This document shows positions 27,415-36,941 of a DNA stretch of 64,000 bases, piece by piece (position 1 is the first letter of the stretch; every line of letters starts with the position of its first letter). This DNA comes from Rossellomorea arthrocnemi. Its GTDB lineage: Bacteria > Bacillota > Bacilli > Bacillales > Bacillaceae_B. The notes under the pieces were generated by a model, which searched no databases, was not told the DNA's origin, and saw only the letters and a list, made by a program, of their open reading frames with translations. Both the position numbers and the translations under genes were made by a program. The stretch lies in NCBI RefSeq assembly GCF_904424705.1, contig NZ_CAJGBF010000001.1, positions 186,001-250,000 of the forward strand. The letters run 5' to 3'.

Positions 27415-27448
27415 AAAGCTGGAGATCAGGTGATTGATCTTCAGCTTT
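27415..27448. terminator. Bidirectional terminator between convergent genes
   Basis: A 14-base stem with one G-U pair (AAAGCTGGAGATCA / TGATCTTCAGCTTT) and a 6-base loop, with A- and T-runs on both sides. Confidence 0.85.
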
Positions 27449-27461
27449 TGGCCTCTATAAA

Positions 27462-28310
27462 TTAAATTTGCACTCCTGATTCCAACACCAGATGTTCTTT
27501 GAGTGTTTGCTGTAATGTCCCCTTTGTCTCTATTTGACCGTCAAATGCCACTCCTGAATCAACTATTTTTCTGACAAGCTCTACCCGCAGCCCTGTAAGA
27601 ACAGCTTTGCATCCCATCATATTAATTCCGTTTAAGATCTTCTCAAATTGAAAAATGACATCCAATTCCATTTCGGCAATACCCGATAAATCAATAATAA
27701 GGGTTTGAATTTTCATAGAGCTGATCCCCATCAACACTTTTTCTTCCAGTGTATTCACACGGTGGGTATCGATCATTCCAATTAAAGGCAATACCGCAAT
27801 CGAGCTATTAATCGGAATGATAGGTACGGATAGATTTTCCACCAGCTTTTTCTGAGACAATATTTGGTCATCCTTGTAATCAGAATAACTGATAAAGAAA
27901 TTATTCAGAAACTGATCCACCCTGTCATTTATACTTTTTTCCAAGTCAAAGAATTTCTTTCTGGGAGATTCATGATCCTCATTCTTATTTTCATATTGAT
28001 ACAGGAAATGCCATAACGTTCTTCTAATTGCATGTACCCATTCCAGTTTGAATGCAAGTGTGAGAGAATGTTGCGCCCATGCAACCCCCTCTACTTTTGC
28101 AAATTCAATCAGCTCTTCTTCTCTGTTTTCAACGATATAGTGAGCTAATAGTTCTGCATTCTTTAATAGATCGATGTTTCCTTTTTCTAGAATATCATTG
28201 ATTTTGCTACCAACGTTGACAGCTTCAGATAAGAGTTTTTGTTTAAAATCCTCTCTGTTAGCCTTAAGAAAATCCGCTACTTTTTCCTTATTAAGGAATT
28301 CATTACTCAT
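27462..28310 (-). CDS. RsbR-like STAS-domain stressosome protein
   Basis: The 282-residue protein has an N-terminal all-helical RsbRD-type region (about 1-150) and a C-terminal STAS domain (about 160-278) with IAVLPLIGMIDTHR and TLIIDLSGIAEMELDV. RsbR proteins form the stressosome with RsbS and release the kinase RsbT upon stress. The usual VDT motif, containing one RsbT phosphorylation site, reads MEL here, while the later LTG is kept. No rsbS or rsbT is near, so it is a stand-alone paralogue. Confidence 0.75.
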   Translation of the reverse strand: MSNEFLNKEKVADFLKANREDFKQKLLSEAVNVGSKINDILEKGNIDLLKNAELLAHYIVENREEELIEFAKVEGVAWAQHSLTLAFKLEWVHAIRRTLWHFLYQYENKNEDHESPRKKFFDLEKSINDRVDQFLNNFFISYSDYKDDQILSQKKLVENLSVPIIPINSSIAVLPLIGMIDTHRVNTLEEKVLMGISSMKIQTLIIDLSGIAEMELDVIFQFEKILNGINMMGCKAVLTGLRVELVRKIVDSGVAFDGQIETKGTLQQTLKEHLVLESGVQI

Positions 28311-28461
28311 AGTAACACGCTCCTTTTTTATTCGGGATATATTCTTTATTCGTGTCTATGAATAAAAATCCTTCAAAAAGGTTCCATAATCGTTCGTGAA
28401 TTGAATCAGTTTGGACCCGAATTTAGCATAATGAACTGTTCCGTCAATAGCTTCCAAGAAG

Positions 28462-28674
28462 TCATTTCTGTAAGATTTCCTTCATTTTCTCATATTCATC
28501 CAGGTCAATTTCTCCTGCAGCCAATCGTTTGTCGAGTATTCCCAGGGCGTGATGTGAGTATCTGGAGCACATCCCACTGCGGCGTCGCCAAATAACGATA
28601 TTTGAAAGAACGAAACCGATGACTAATAAGAAGAAAACCATTCCGAATGGAGGGAAATATCCCCAATGATACAT
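28462..28674 (-). CDS. SHOCT-domain small membrane protein
   Basis: A 70-residue protein with one membrane helix (FGMVFFLLVIGFVLSNIVIW) and a C-terminal SHOCT motif (ALGILDKRLAAGEIDLDEYEKMKEIL). SHOCT tails are oligomerisation or interaction elements in many small Bacillus membrane proteins. The ATG chosen follows AAAGGAG; an in-frame TTG three codons earlier is too close to it. It probably forms an operon with the DUF2269 protein 23 bases upstream. Confidence 0.75.
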   Translation of the reverse strand: MYHWGYFPPFGMVFFLLVIGFVLSNIVIWRRRSGMCSRYSHHALGILDKRLAAGEIDLDEYEKMKEILQK

Positions 28675-28697
28675 TAGAATCAACTCCTTTCATTTTT

Positions 28698-29192
28698 TTA
28701 TGAGGTCACCTTAACTCGTTTGCCCCATGGTTTAAATACTGAAATGATATACATAAGAACAAGTGAAACGATTTGAATCAGGATTCCTGCCCATAGGCCA
28801 ATCTGTACGTCAAAGATGTCTTCTCTGCTTCCTCCTGATTTGTATAAACTCAACGCCTCCAAAGTCCAGGCATACATGCCCCATAAATTTAAACCGATCA
28901 CAAGCGCTGTCAGCCCTTCCTTGGCGAGAATCCAATAATATCGGACCAATCCCCACTTCGTCCAAAGGGAAAGAAGAATCCCTGTCACGGTTGTAGCGAT
29001 GGTAGATGCTTTGACAGACGTTTTTGAAAGGATATGCATCGCCTGATAGCATGCCTGAACAATGTCTTTATCCCCGGCCAAGGCAGCCGTCATACTAAAA
29101 ATAAGAAAAGCGACCATATTTCCAAGCATAATAGCCGCGAATAATATATGAATGATGAGAAGCCACCTTTTAGATTTGAGTGTAAGTTTCAT
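28698..29192 (-). CDS. DUF2269-type integral membrane protein
   Basis: The 164-residue protein has four membrane helices (about 8-36, 58-76, 84-108 and 128-153). The first has the pattern WLLIIHILFAAIMLGNM, and conserved glycine and tryptophan positions resemble the DUF2269 family of predicted integral membrane proteins. An AAGGAGGTGATG site precedes the ATG. A SHOCT protein follows on the same strand. The function is unknown. Confidence 0.65.
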   Translation of the reverse strand: MKLTLKSKRWLLIIHILFAAIMLGNMVAFLIFSMTAALAGDKDIVQACYQAMHILSKTSVKASTIATTVTGILLSLWTKWGLVRYYWILAKEGLTALVIGLNLWGMYAWTLEALSLYKSGGSREDIFDVQIGLWAGILIQIVSLVLMYIISVFKPWGKRVKVTS

Positions 29193-29310
29193 CTTTCATC
29201 ACCTCCTTTTCACTGACCTCTTACACGTTTAAGTGTAGCCGGCATATATAAACTCCCACTAAAGAAATGATTAAATATTTCTAAACTGGGGATATACATG
29301 TTCCGAAAAA

Positions 29311-29350
29311 AACCCATTCAGGTTTCTTTAGAAAGAAACCTGAATGGGTT
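29311..29350. terminator. Strong bidirectional hairpin terminator
   Basis: A perfect 19-base stem starting AACCCATTCAGGTTTCTTT with a 2-base AG loop, flanked by A-runs and T-runs. It ends the two-component operon on the minus strand. Confidence 0.9.
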
Positions 29351-29354
29351 TTCA

Positions 29355-30041
29355 TTATCCTTTAAAGCGGTAGCCCGCCCCCCAAACTGTTTCGATATAT
29401 TGGGGGCTAGCCGTATTTGATTCTATTTTTTCGCGTATTTTTCTCACATGGACCGTGACGGTCGCCGTGTCTCCCATCGAGTCCATACCCCAAATGCGTT
29501 CAAACAGGTGCTCCTTACTGAATACCTGGTTAGGATGACTCGCCAAAAAGGTCAATAAATCAAATTCCCGTGCCGTCAATAAAACCTCTTTTCCATTCAT
29601 AAACACTTGCCGGGAGGATTTAGTAAGGTGAAGTCCCCGAACTTGAATATCATCGGTACTTGCATTCCTTCCAATCAATCGCTCATATCTTGCCAGATGC
29701 GCTTTGACTCTTGCCACCAGCTCACTCGGGCTAAATGGCTTGACGATATAATCATCCGCCCCAAGACCAAGACCACGGACCTTATCGATATCCTCCGTTT
29801 TCGCCGTAACGATTAAAATGGGAATATCCGTTTTCTTCCGTATTTGCTTACAGAGCTCGAAGCCGTTAATATGGGGAAGCATCAAGTCAAGCAAGATTAA
29901 CTGATGACGGTGGTTCAGCGCCGCTTCAAGCCCGGTGTTTCCGTCTGAAGTCATTTCCACTTCAAATCCTTCTATTTCTAAATAATCCCTCTCCAGCTCT
30001 GCAATGCTGCGTTCATCTTCTATAATCAAGATTCGGCTCAT
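29355..30041 (-). CDS. OmpR-family response regulator
   Basis: The 228-residue regulator has a receiver domain (IIEDERSIAELERDYLE, phosphorylated Asp in LILLDLMLPHING, KPFSPSELVARV) and a winged-helix Trans_reg_C domain (VLLTAREFDLLTFLASHP, TVTVHVRKIREKIE, YIETVWGAGYRF). Its ATG is preceded by, and overlaps by four bases, the end of... the kinase gene read in the same direction, whose stop lies inside its first codons. It is the output of the kinase encoded immediately upstream; the regulon is unknown. Confidence 0.9.
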   Translation of the reverse strand: MSRILIIEDERSIAELERDYLEIEGFEVEMTSDGNTGLEAALNHRHQLILLDLMLPHINGFELCKQIRKKTDIPILIVTAKTEDIDKVRGLGLGADDYIVKPFSPSELVARVKAHLARYERLIGRNASTDDIQVRGLHLTKSSRQVFMNGKEVLLTAREFDLLTFLASHPNQVFSKEHLFERIWGMDSMGDTATVTVHVRKIREKIESNTASPQYIETVWGAGYRFKG

Positions 30042-31501
30042 CGTCTATCCCCTTCTTCATCGAATAGTGGCAGTGTAAAATGAATGCATAATCCGTTTCC
30101 GGAAGAACTTTCTGCCCAAATCTTCCCCCTATGCGCTTTTATAATTTGGGCGGCAATGGCGAGACCAAGACCACTTCCCACCGAATTTGAATTCCGGGAA
30201 GGATCGCTTCGATAAAAACGGTTAAATATGCTTGAAAGCTCGTTTGCAGGAACGCCCGGTCCGTTATCCCCAATCTTCACTTCAACCATTTCCTCCTTCT
30301 CTTCCAGAGAAATGCGAATGTGACACCGATCTTTATCCACATACTTCACACTATTATAAATAATATTGTCCATCACGCGAATCATTTTATCTGGATCAAC
30401 CCTAACAGTCGGACTGAAACCTTCCACCGTTTGCATGGAAATTTGAACATTCTCTTCCCTTAATTCGAGTCTCAGCTCCTCCAAATAATCCTCCAGAAAA
30501 GCTTTCCATTCGATCTCTTCAAAATCGAAAGGAAGGCTTTGGACATCCAACTTAGAATAAAGGAACAACTCATCAATCAAACGATTCATGTGTTCCGCCT
30601 TCCCGTGAATCGTATCCAGGTATCGATCAAGCTTATCTTCCGTATTTGCGACCCCGTCCTTAATCCCTTCTACATAGCCTCGAATGGAGGTGATCGGTGT
30701 TTTTAAATCATGTGATATATTCGCGATCAGTTCCCTGCGATTCTTTTCATATTGTTCCCTGATTTCTGACGCTTCCTTTAACTTCCCTCTCATCTCATCA
30801 AAGGTTTTTACGAGCTTTCCTAATTCATCCTTACTTGCAGGTTCCATCTTGAAATCAAGTTCACCTTCTCTAATTTTCGAAGCAGCTGCCGACAGCTGAT
30901 TGACCGGCTTTAGAATTCTTCGCGACATGAAATAGGTGAGCGTCGCGTTGGTCAATACCAATATAATCACTATTCCGAAAGCAATCACAGGGAAGAACGT
31001 TCTCGCATTTTGAATAAATGGCACCCCTTCATTTAAGAGAAAAATTGATCCTTCCGAGCCGTCCTTAAAGAAAAAATCATGCTGCCTTACCTCATATTGC
31101 TGATGTTCGAGCCGAGCCACAGGGAAATAACCTTCTTGACCGAATACAGGAAGCTCGTCATAAGTCAGGTCCTTTACACGATTTGATGTATACAAGAGCT
31201 TATCTTCTTTGCGAATAATGACGCCTGCGTGTTCTTCCTTCAGTTCGTTCGATATCGAATCAAGGAATGTCTGATTTGAAAATTTCTCTGATTCCAAGGA
31301 AGCTGTTTTTTTGAGCTGGTTAAACAGTGGACTCTCCTGTCCCGCCGGTTGTTTTTCCCACCCGCGGTGATACTCGTTGCTGAGAAACTTCATATGATCG
31401 CTGAACAGTACATTAAGTAGAATAAAATAAAGAATAAACATGACGAGTGGCATGAGTACCATCGCCACATTAGAGAGAAAGAGTCGTTTGCGTATCGACA
31501 T
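30038..31501 (-). CDS. Membrane sensor histidine kinase with HAMP
   Basis: A 487-residue kinase. It has membrane helices at about 10-33 and 163-185 that flank an extracellular domain, then HAMP (SRRILKPVNQLSAAASKIRE), HisKA with the phosphorylated His in LIANISHDLKTPITSIRG, and HATPase_c with DNIIYNSVKY, IGDNGPGVP and GSGLGLAIA. The ATG after AAGGTGA was chosen over an earlier in-frame start. It is coupled to the OmpR-type regulator. The signal cannot be read from sequence. Confidence 0.9.
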   Translation of the reverse strand: MSIRKRLFLSNVAMVLMPLVMFILYFILLNVLFSDHMKFLSNEYHRGWEKQPAGQESPLFNQLKKTASLESEKFSNQTFLDSISNELKEEHAGVIIRKEDKLLYTSNRVKDLTYDELPVFGQEGYFPVARLEHQQYEVRQHDFFFKDGSEGSIFLLNEGVPFIQNARTFFPVIAFGIVIILVLTNATLTYFMSRRILKPVNQLSAAASKIREGELDFKMEPASKDELGKLVKTFDEMRGKLKEASEIREQYEKNRRELIANISHDLKTPITSIRGYVEGIKDGVANTEDKLDRYLDTIHGKAEHMNRLIDELFLYSKLDVQSLPFDFEEIEWKAFLEDYLEELRLELREENVQISMQTVEGFSPTVRVDPDKMIRVMDNIIYNSVKYVDKDRCHIRISLEEKEEMVEVKIGDNGPGVPANELSSIFNRFYRSDPSRNSNSVGSGLGLAIAAQIIKAHRGKIWAESSSGNGLCIHFTLPLFDEEGDRR

Positions 31502-31740
31502 AAAATTCACCTTCAAAAAGTCGTTGTTTGCGTTCTATTAATAAATACTAGTACCTACATCTAACCAGGAGATAAGAAAAGTCTTAAATTTTTATAAATT
31601 CTTCCCCATTCTATCTTTTCTTATTGACTATATCATGACAATTCAAGTTGTTAATACCTTATCCGTTCTTTCAAAGAGCCTCTTGCTCCATTATTGTTTT
31701 GTTGTTTGGGCTGCTTCATCATTAACCTATAAACAAATAA

Positions 31741-31773
31741 AACCGCCTCTATACTCTTTTGATAAAGGCGGTT
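31741..31773 (-). terminator. Terminator downstream of the beta-lactamase gene
   Basis: AACCGCCTCTAT pairs with ATAAAGGCGGTT (one mismatch) and is followed on the minus strand by a T-rich tail. The remaining parts of the 31502-31876 gap are AT-rich with no gene visible. Confidence 0.6.
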
Positions 31774-31876
31774 CTGTATATTCTATTGGTGTGTCATTTT
31801 TTTGAATGGCTCCAACCTTTATGATCAGGAATTAGAACAGTTTCTCCTGGTGCATTAAATGTTGAGAAACCATGCT

Positions 31877-32770
31877 TTATTTCTTTTCCAGCTGTTTCAT
31901 CGCTTCTTCTGTCGCTTTGGCAATCAGTTCATCGTCATACTTAGCGTTCGTTTTTTCGCGACTGGAAAGGACGGCAAGGATGATGGGGTCACCATCAGGC
32001 GGCCAGATGACGGCGATGTCATTGCGAGTGCCATAAGATCCTGCGCCGGTTTTGTCCCCGACTGTCCATCCTTTAGGTACACCAGCACGGATCAGGGCAT
32101 CGCCTGTCGTATTTTGTTTCAACCAGTTATTCAGAAGATTTTGCTTCTCTGCAGGGATAGCACTACCAAGTGAGAATGCCTGAAGGCTTTCAGCGAGTGC
32201 TTTCGGCGTGCTTGTATCTCTGGTTTCTCCAGGCTCTACATGGTTCAGATCCGGCTCGATTCTCTCAGGTTCCGTCACATCGTCACCGATTTCACGAAGG
32301 ACTTCCTTAAATCCTTCAGGGCCACCGATGGCTTCAAGGATAAGGTTCCCTGCAGTATTGTCACTGTAACGGATAGAGGCATCACTCAACTCCCTTAAAG
32401 TCATCCCTGTATCAACATGCTTCTCCGTGATGGGGTTATAGTTGACCAAGTCATCCTCCGTATATTTGATCTTTTCGCCAAGGTTCTCAATCGATTTCTT
32501 CTTAAGTAGTGCTCCTACAGCCAGGGCCTTGTGGGTAGATGCGTAGATGAAACGTTCATCGCCACGATAGGAAACAGATTGATCGCTTCCCGTATCGAGT
32601 GCATATACCCCAAGTCTTGCATCATATTCCTTCTCAAGCGCCTTAAAACCAATATGTGTTTCCTTCTCTTTTTTTGGCTCTGCCACACTCTCGGTACTTG
32701 AACAACCCACAAGAAGCAACGCTCCCAATGCCAACGTCCCTAAAACCTTCTTCATTTTTGTAAATGTCAT
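31877..32770 (-). CDS. Class A beta-lactamase lipoprotein
   Basis: The 297-residue protein has all class A motifs: S-x-x-K as STHK at residues 78-81, SDN in YSDNTAGNL, the omega-loop glutamate in EPDLN and KTG in GDKTGAGSYG. It hydrolyses penicillins and related beta-lactams. A lipobox (LLVGC, Cys23) shows it is anchored outside the membrane, as in some Bacillus penicillinases. It is divergent from blaR1-blaI with operator dyads between, so it is penicillin-inducible. The start follows GAGGGAT. Confidence 0.92.
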   Translation of the reverse strand: MTFTKMKKVLGTLALGALLLVGCSSTESVAEPKKEKETHIGFKALEKEYDARLGVYALDTGSDQSVSYRGDERFIYASTHKALAVGALLKKKSIENLGEKIKYTEDDLVNYNPITEKHVDTGMTLRELSDASIRYSDNTAGNLILEAIGGPEGFKEVLREIGDDVTEPERIEPDLNHVEPGETRDTSTPKALAESLQAFSLGSAIPAEKQNLLNNWLKQNTTGDALIRAGVPKGWTVGDKTGAGSYGTRNDIAVIWPPDGDPIILAVLSSREKTNAKYDDELIAKATEEAMKQLEKK

Positions 32771-32825
32771 CCTAATCCCTCACTTATTATTTTTGATGTA
32801 ATCTGTTTTGAGCTCATTGACAGAT

Positions 32826-32869
32826 TACACGTGTAGTCATATACTACAATTGTAATCAAAACATGTCAA
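32826..32869 (-). promoter_or_regulatory. blaP promoter with two BlaI operators
   Basis: On the minus strand TTGACA (32869-32864) and TAGTAT (32846-32841) are separated by 17 bases. Two perfect TACANNTGTA dyads, the BlaI/MecI consensus, lie at 32845-32854 (between -35 and -10) and 32826-32835 (just after -10), centres 19 bases apart. A GATTACA half-site also lies at 32899-32905, near the expected blaR1 start, behind a TATAAT at 32892. Confidence 0.85.
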
Positions 32870-32942
32870 TTTCTTTTTTTCCATCACATTGTATAATGGG
32901 ATTACAGACTGACGAGGTTGCTTCACAAAGGAGGGTAAGTTA

Positions 32943-34697
32943 ATGATTTTGCCACAAATGTTACTAACATTCGGATTCTCGACCATCACCATTGCCGTGA
33001 TCTTTCTTGTTCGGCGATTCCGACTGTCGGCCGCCTGGCGCTATCATCTGTGGTTGCTACTTATCGCTGCCCTGACCCTTCCAATTTTTCCAAAGGGGTT
33101 GATTTCATTTGGAAAACAGATGGACGTAGCGTCAGGAAACTCCCACGCCATAACGCCTGTCGGAACGTCCCAAGGGAATTCCGGGTTTAACGGCCAATGG
33201 ATGCAGGATTTCGGCACGTCGGTGAATCAGTTCGATTATTCGAATCTCAATAAGGTTTTCCTGCTAATCTGGGTAGCGGGCATTATCGCGCTCGCTGTCT
33301 TCTTTCTCAGCTCTCATCTACAGTTGAACCGTCTTGCCGGGACAGCCAGGAGAATAAGGAGTACAGATATCCTTTCCTTATTCGAAAAATGCAAGCAAGA
33401 TCTCGGGATTACGAAGAAAATCGCTTTATTGGAGTCATCACAGGTTCAATCGCCGCTGACTTTCGGTTTCTTCAGGACGACCATCCTGCTTCCAAAAGGA
33501 AGCGAACAGAATACACCTTTGAGCGAGCTAAAATATGTCATCCTTCATGAACTCCAGCACGAGAAAAGCCATCATACGAAAGTCAATTACCTCTTCCTTT
33601 TCTACCAAATCGTATACTGGTTCAATCCATTCATCTGGTTAGCCTTCAGGGAGATGCGGGTGGACCGAGAACTGGCTTGTGACGATGCCGTCCTTCATTA
33701 CCTCGACCCTGTCTCATATAAGGAGTATGGCCACACCATCCTTTCCTTTTTTGAGCAACAGCAGCAGCCGAGGTTCACTACATTGACGAATCAGCTGTCA
33801 GGTTCGAAAAAACAGATCAAGAAAAGGATCAGTCATATTGCATCATTCCGTAGGGACTCACGTCTCAGACTTATGAAAAGCATCGCAATCTTTGTCGCGA
33901 CAACGCTATTTGTTCTTATGCAGCTTCCCTTCTTCACCCTTGCATTGGGAGACGAGGATTATTATGATAGTAAGGATCAGCCGATCATTGACGAGAGCTT
34001 GAATACCTATTTCAATGACGTAAAAGGAAGCGCCGTCCTTTACAGCTTGAAGGACGACCGTTATCACATCTACAATGAAGAGAAGAGCAGGCTGAGAGTG
34101 TCCCCTGACTCAACTTATAAGATCTACAGCGCCTTGATCGGCCTTGAAGTGAATTCAATTACGCCTGGCGATTCCATCATTAAGTGGAATGGCGAACCAA
34201 ATGAATATAAAGAGTGGAACCGAGATCAGACACTCGATACAGCCATAGAGCATTCCGTCAACTGGTACTTCCAAGCCCTCGACAGGACAACCGGAGAAGA
34301 CAAGCTGTCTGCATACCTGGATAGGCTTGATTACGGAAACAAGGATCTTTCAGGTGGGGTCGGTGATTATTGGCTTGAGTCATCCCTAAAGATCTCGCCT
34401 ATGGAACAGGTTGAATTGCTGCGCAGCTTCTACACGAATGAACAGCATTTTGACCCTGTTAACGTCGAAACGGTGAAATCCGCCCTCGCCCTGGAAGAAA
34501 AAGGGGATGCGAGGCTGTATGGTAAGACCGGAACCGGCATCGTCAACGGGGAAACGGTGAATGGATGGTTCATTGGATTCGTTGAAACCAAAGACGACAC
34601 CTGGTTTTTTGCCACAAATACAGACCAAGCCGGTGGTAGTCAAGCCGCCGAAATCACCATGTCGATATTAAACAAATATAGGATTGTATTGAAATAA
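32943..34697 (+). CDS. blaR1: BlaR1/MecR1 beta-lactam sensor-transducer
   Basis: A 584-residue protein. It has four membrane helices and a zinc-protease domain with the metal site YVILHELQHEKSHH and later MRVDRELACDDAVL, then an external penicillin-binding sensor domain of about 250 residues with the acylated Ser in SPDSTYKIYSAL and KTG in YGKTGTGIVNG. Binding of a beta-lactam activates the protease, which leads to loss of BlaI. It is followed by blaI 41 bases downstream and diverges from the beta-lactamase. Confidence 0.92.
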   Translation: MILPQMLLTFGFSTITIAVIFLVRRFRLSAAWRYHLWLLLIAALTLPIFPKGLISFGKQMDVASGNSHAITPVGTSQGNSGFNGQWMQDFGTSVNQFDYSNLNKVFLLIWVAGIIALAVFFLSSHLQLNRLAGTARRIRSTDILSLFEKCKQDLGITKKIALLESSQVQSPLTFGFFRTTILLPKGSEQNTPLSELKYVILHELQHEKSHHTKVNYLFLFYQIVYWFNPFIWLAFREMRVDRELACDDAVLHYLDPVSYKEYGHTILSFFEQQQQPRFTTLTNQLSGSKKQIKKRISHIASFRRDSRLRLMKSIAIFVATTLFVLMQLPFFTLALGDEDYYDSKDQPIIDESLNTYFNDVKGSAVLYSLKDDRYHIYNEEKSRLRVSPDSTYKIYSALIGLEVNSITPGDSIIKWNGEPNEYKEWNRDQTLDTAIEHSVNWYFQALDRTTGEDKLSAYLDRLDYGNKDLSGGVGDYWLESSLKISPMEQVELLRSFYTNEQHFDPVNVETVKSALALEEKGDARLYGKTGTGIVNGETVNGWFIGFVETKDDTWFFATNTDQAGGSQAAEITMSILNKYRIVLK

Positions 34698-34738
34698 AGC
34701 GTCCGAATGGGTGCTATCTGCTGAGGAGGGAAATTAAC

Positions 34739-35116
34739 ATGTCAAAAGAAATGCCCAGCATCACCGAAGCGGAATGGGAAGTGATGAAAGTCCTCTGGAA
34801 CAAGTCGCCCATGACGGCGAACGAGGTCTGCACGGCCATCCAGGAGGATGAAGATTGGAAACCGAAAACGATCCGTACCCTGCTTGACCGCCTAACCAAA
34901 AAACAAGTCATCTCAGTAGACAAAGACAAGCGCGTTTACACGTTCACACCACTCTATTCCGTGCACGAGTGCCAACGGGCTGAAACCCGCTCCTTCATCG
35001 ACCGTATATACGGAGGTATCACCAAATCCCTTCTCGTCCAATTCATCGAAGACGAAAACCTGACGACGGAAGAGCTCAAAGAACTTAAAGAAATGCTCGA
35101 CAAAAAAATTGATTAG
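34739..35116 (+). CDS. blaI: BlaI/MecI-type repressor
   Basis: A 125-residue winged-helix repressor beginning SITEAEWEVMKVLWNKSPMT. It has the recognition region WKPKTIRTLLDRLTKKQ and the C-terminal dimer helices ESFIDRIYGG-like and LVQFIEDENLTTEELKELKEML. It is expected to bind the TACANNTGTA dyads in the blaP-blaR1 gap and to be inactivated through BlaR1. The GAGGAGGG site precedes the ATG. Confidence 0.92.
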   Translation: MSKEMPSITEAEWEVMKVLWNKSPMTANEVCTAIQEDEDWKPKTIRTLLDRLTKKQVISVDKDKRVYTFTPLYSVHECQRAETRSFIDRIYGGITKSLLVQFIEDENLTTEELKELKEMLDKKID

Positions 35117-35121
35117 AAAGC

Positions 35122-35170
35122 AAGGGACCGGTTATTGTGCTTGCATTGAAAGCATAGGAACTGGTCCCTT
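35122..35170 (+). terminator. Two-stem palindrome after blaI
   Basis: An outer stem AAGGGACCGGTT / AACTGGTCCCTT encloses an inner TGCTT / AAGCA pairing. It lies 5 bases after the blaI stop. The shape is like the palindrome at 43893-43932, with a related GGGACC core. Confidence 0.55.
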
Positions 35171-35360
35171 TCCTCATAAGCCCTCACTTCCAAGTAAAGT
35201 GTCACCTCTCCTAAGAACCACGGAAGAATCCCATCCTTCGTTATCAAAACATCCTCCCAAAACAAAAAGGTCAACAAAACAAAAAAATCAGTAAAGATAT
35301 CTTAATTTTATATATCTGAAAATTCTTATAATTAACTCAATACGGAGGGAGGATGTATAG

Positions 35361-36938
35361 ATGAAGATGAAAGGTACGAGTATCAAGGTAAGGTTACTGG
35401 TGATGGTCGTTCTGGGGGTGTTGTTGACAATAAGCGGATGTTCAACCAATATGGGGGCGAATTCGGATGATCAAGCCGATGGACATGCATCCAAGAAAAA
35501 TGATCGACTGGTCATTGTCCGCCAATCCGATGTGGAGAATCTCGATCACCATTTTATGTCCACGATCAATGCGGCCAGTGTGACCCACGGAAAAATTTAT
35601 GAGGGCCTTGTCGGCAGAGATAAAAACGCCAAAATCAAGCCACTTCTGGCAAAGGAGTGGGAGCAGCTTGACGACACTACGTGGGAGTTCAAGCTAAGAG
35701 AAGATGTCACATTTCATGATGGAACACCGTTTAACGCAGAAGCTGTGAAAAAAACGTTTGACCGATTAACCGACCCGAAGGTGGCTTCCCCTCGAGCGGT
35801 TGTATTCAAAATGGTCAAGGAAGTCAAAATCATCGATGATCATACCGTCCAACTTCTTTTATCTGAGCCTTTTTCTCCTCTATTATCCATCCTGGCAAGT
35901 CATGAAGGAGGAATCATCAGTCCAAAGACCATCGACAAATATGGGAAGGACATTATCCAGGAGCCGGTTGGGACAGGTCCTTTCGTATTTGAATCCTGGG
36001 AAACAGGAAAAGAAATCGTATTTCACAAAAATGAATCCTATTGGGGAGATCAACCCAAAGTAAGGGAAGTCGTCTTCAAGGTGGTACCCGAGGAGACAAC
36101 TCGAATTTCCATGTTGGAAACTGGTGAAGCCCATATCGCTGAACCCTTATCTGTCAATATGATGGCCTCCGTAAAGACCTCCAGTAACGTTGACGTCTAC
36201 CGCAGTGAAGGCTTTGGAACCGAATACGTCGGGTTCAACGTACAAAAGGAGCTGTTCAATGATGTCCGTGTCCGGAAAGCCATATCCCATGCCATCGAAA
36301 TGGATTCCATCATGAAAGGTGTCTTTAACAACATCGGGAAAAAAGCGAACTCCTTATTAGGGTCGAAAGTCTTCGGCTACCATCCCGAAATGAAAGCATA
36401 TGAGTATAATGTAAATGAAGCCAAGAAACTCCTGGCTGAAGCAGGCTATCCAGATGGATTCGAGACCACCCTCCTCACTATGGATAGTAAAGAAAGAATC
36501 GGTCTGGCAGAAGTCATGCAATCCCAGCTCAAAGGAATTGGCATCGAACTGGACATTCAGATCCAGGAATACGGAACCTTTGTAGAACAAGCCACAAGCG
36601 GCAATTCAGAAATGTTCATCATCAGCTGGAGAAATGCCACAGGAGATGCAGACTATAATCAATACAATCTATTCCACAGCAGTTCCCATGGACCAGCTGG
36701 AAATACTTTTTTCTATAGCAATGATGAAGTCGATCAGTTGATTGAAGAGGCGCGCTCTGAAAAGGATCAGGAAAAAAGGATCGAGCTTTACGCGAAATCC
36801 CAGGAGATTGAAATGGAAGACGCCGTCTACATTCCGGTTCGAGTGATCGAAAACATGGCAGCCGTCCGAAAAGGCGTGAAGGATTTCACCATCAGTCCTG
36901 CGGGTTATATGGAAATCAATGAGATCAGCATAGATTAA
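35361..36938 (+). CDS. Orphan peptide-type substrate-binding lipoprotein
   Basis: A 525-residue SBP_bac_5 family protein with lipobox ISGC. It is clearly paralogous to the binding protein at 18.1-19.7 kb: both share EFKL/EFTL...TFHDG, GTGPFVFESW and DADYNQYNLFHSSSHG-type segments near the C-terminus. No transporter genes adjoin it, so it may feed the ABC system of the 20-23.7 kb locus or the permease pair near 39 kb. The strong GGAGGGAGGATG site fixes the start. A terminator follows. Confidence 0.85.
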   Translation: MKMKGTSIKVRLLVMVVLGVLLTISGCSTNMGANSDDQADGHASKKNDRLVIVRQSDVENLDHHFMSTINAASVTHGKIYEGLVGRDKNAKIKPLLAKEWEQLDDTTWEFKLREDVTFHDGTPFNAEAVKKTFDRLTDPKVASPRAVVFKMVKEVKIIDDHTVQLLLSEPFSPLLSILASHEGGIISPKTIDKYGKDIIQEPVGTGPFVFESWETGKEIVFHKNESYWGDQPKVREVVFKVVPEETTRISMLETGEAHIAEPLSVNMMASVKTSSNVDVYRSEGFGTEYVGFNVQKELFNDVRVRKAISHAIEMDSIMKGVFNNIGKKANSLLGSKVFGYHPEMKAYEYNVNEAKKLLAEAGYPDGFETTLLTMDSKERIGLAEVMQSQLKGIGIELDIQIQEYGTFVEQATSGNSEMFIISWRNATGDADYNQYNLFHSSSHGPAGNTFFYSNDEVDQLIEEARSEKDQEKRIELYAKSQEIEMEDAVYIPVRVIENMAAVRKGVKDFTISPAGYMEINEISID

Positions 36939-36941
36939 ATA

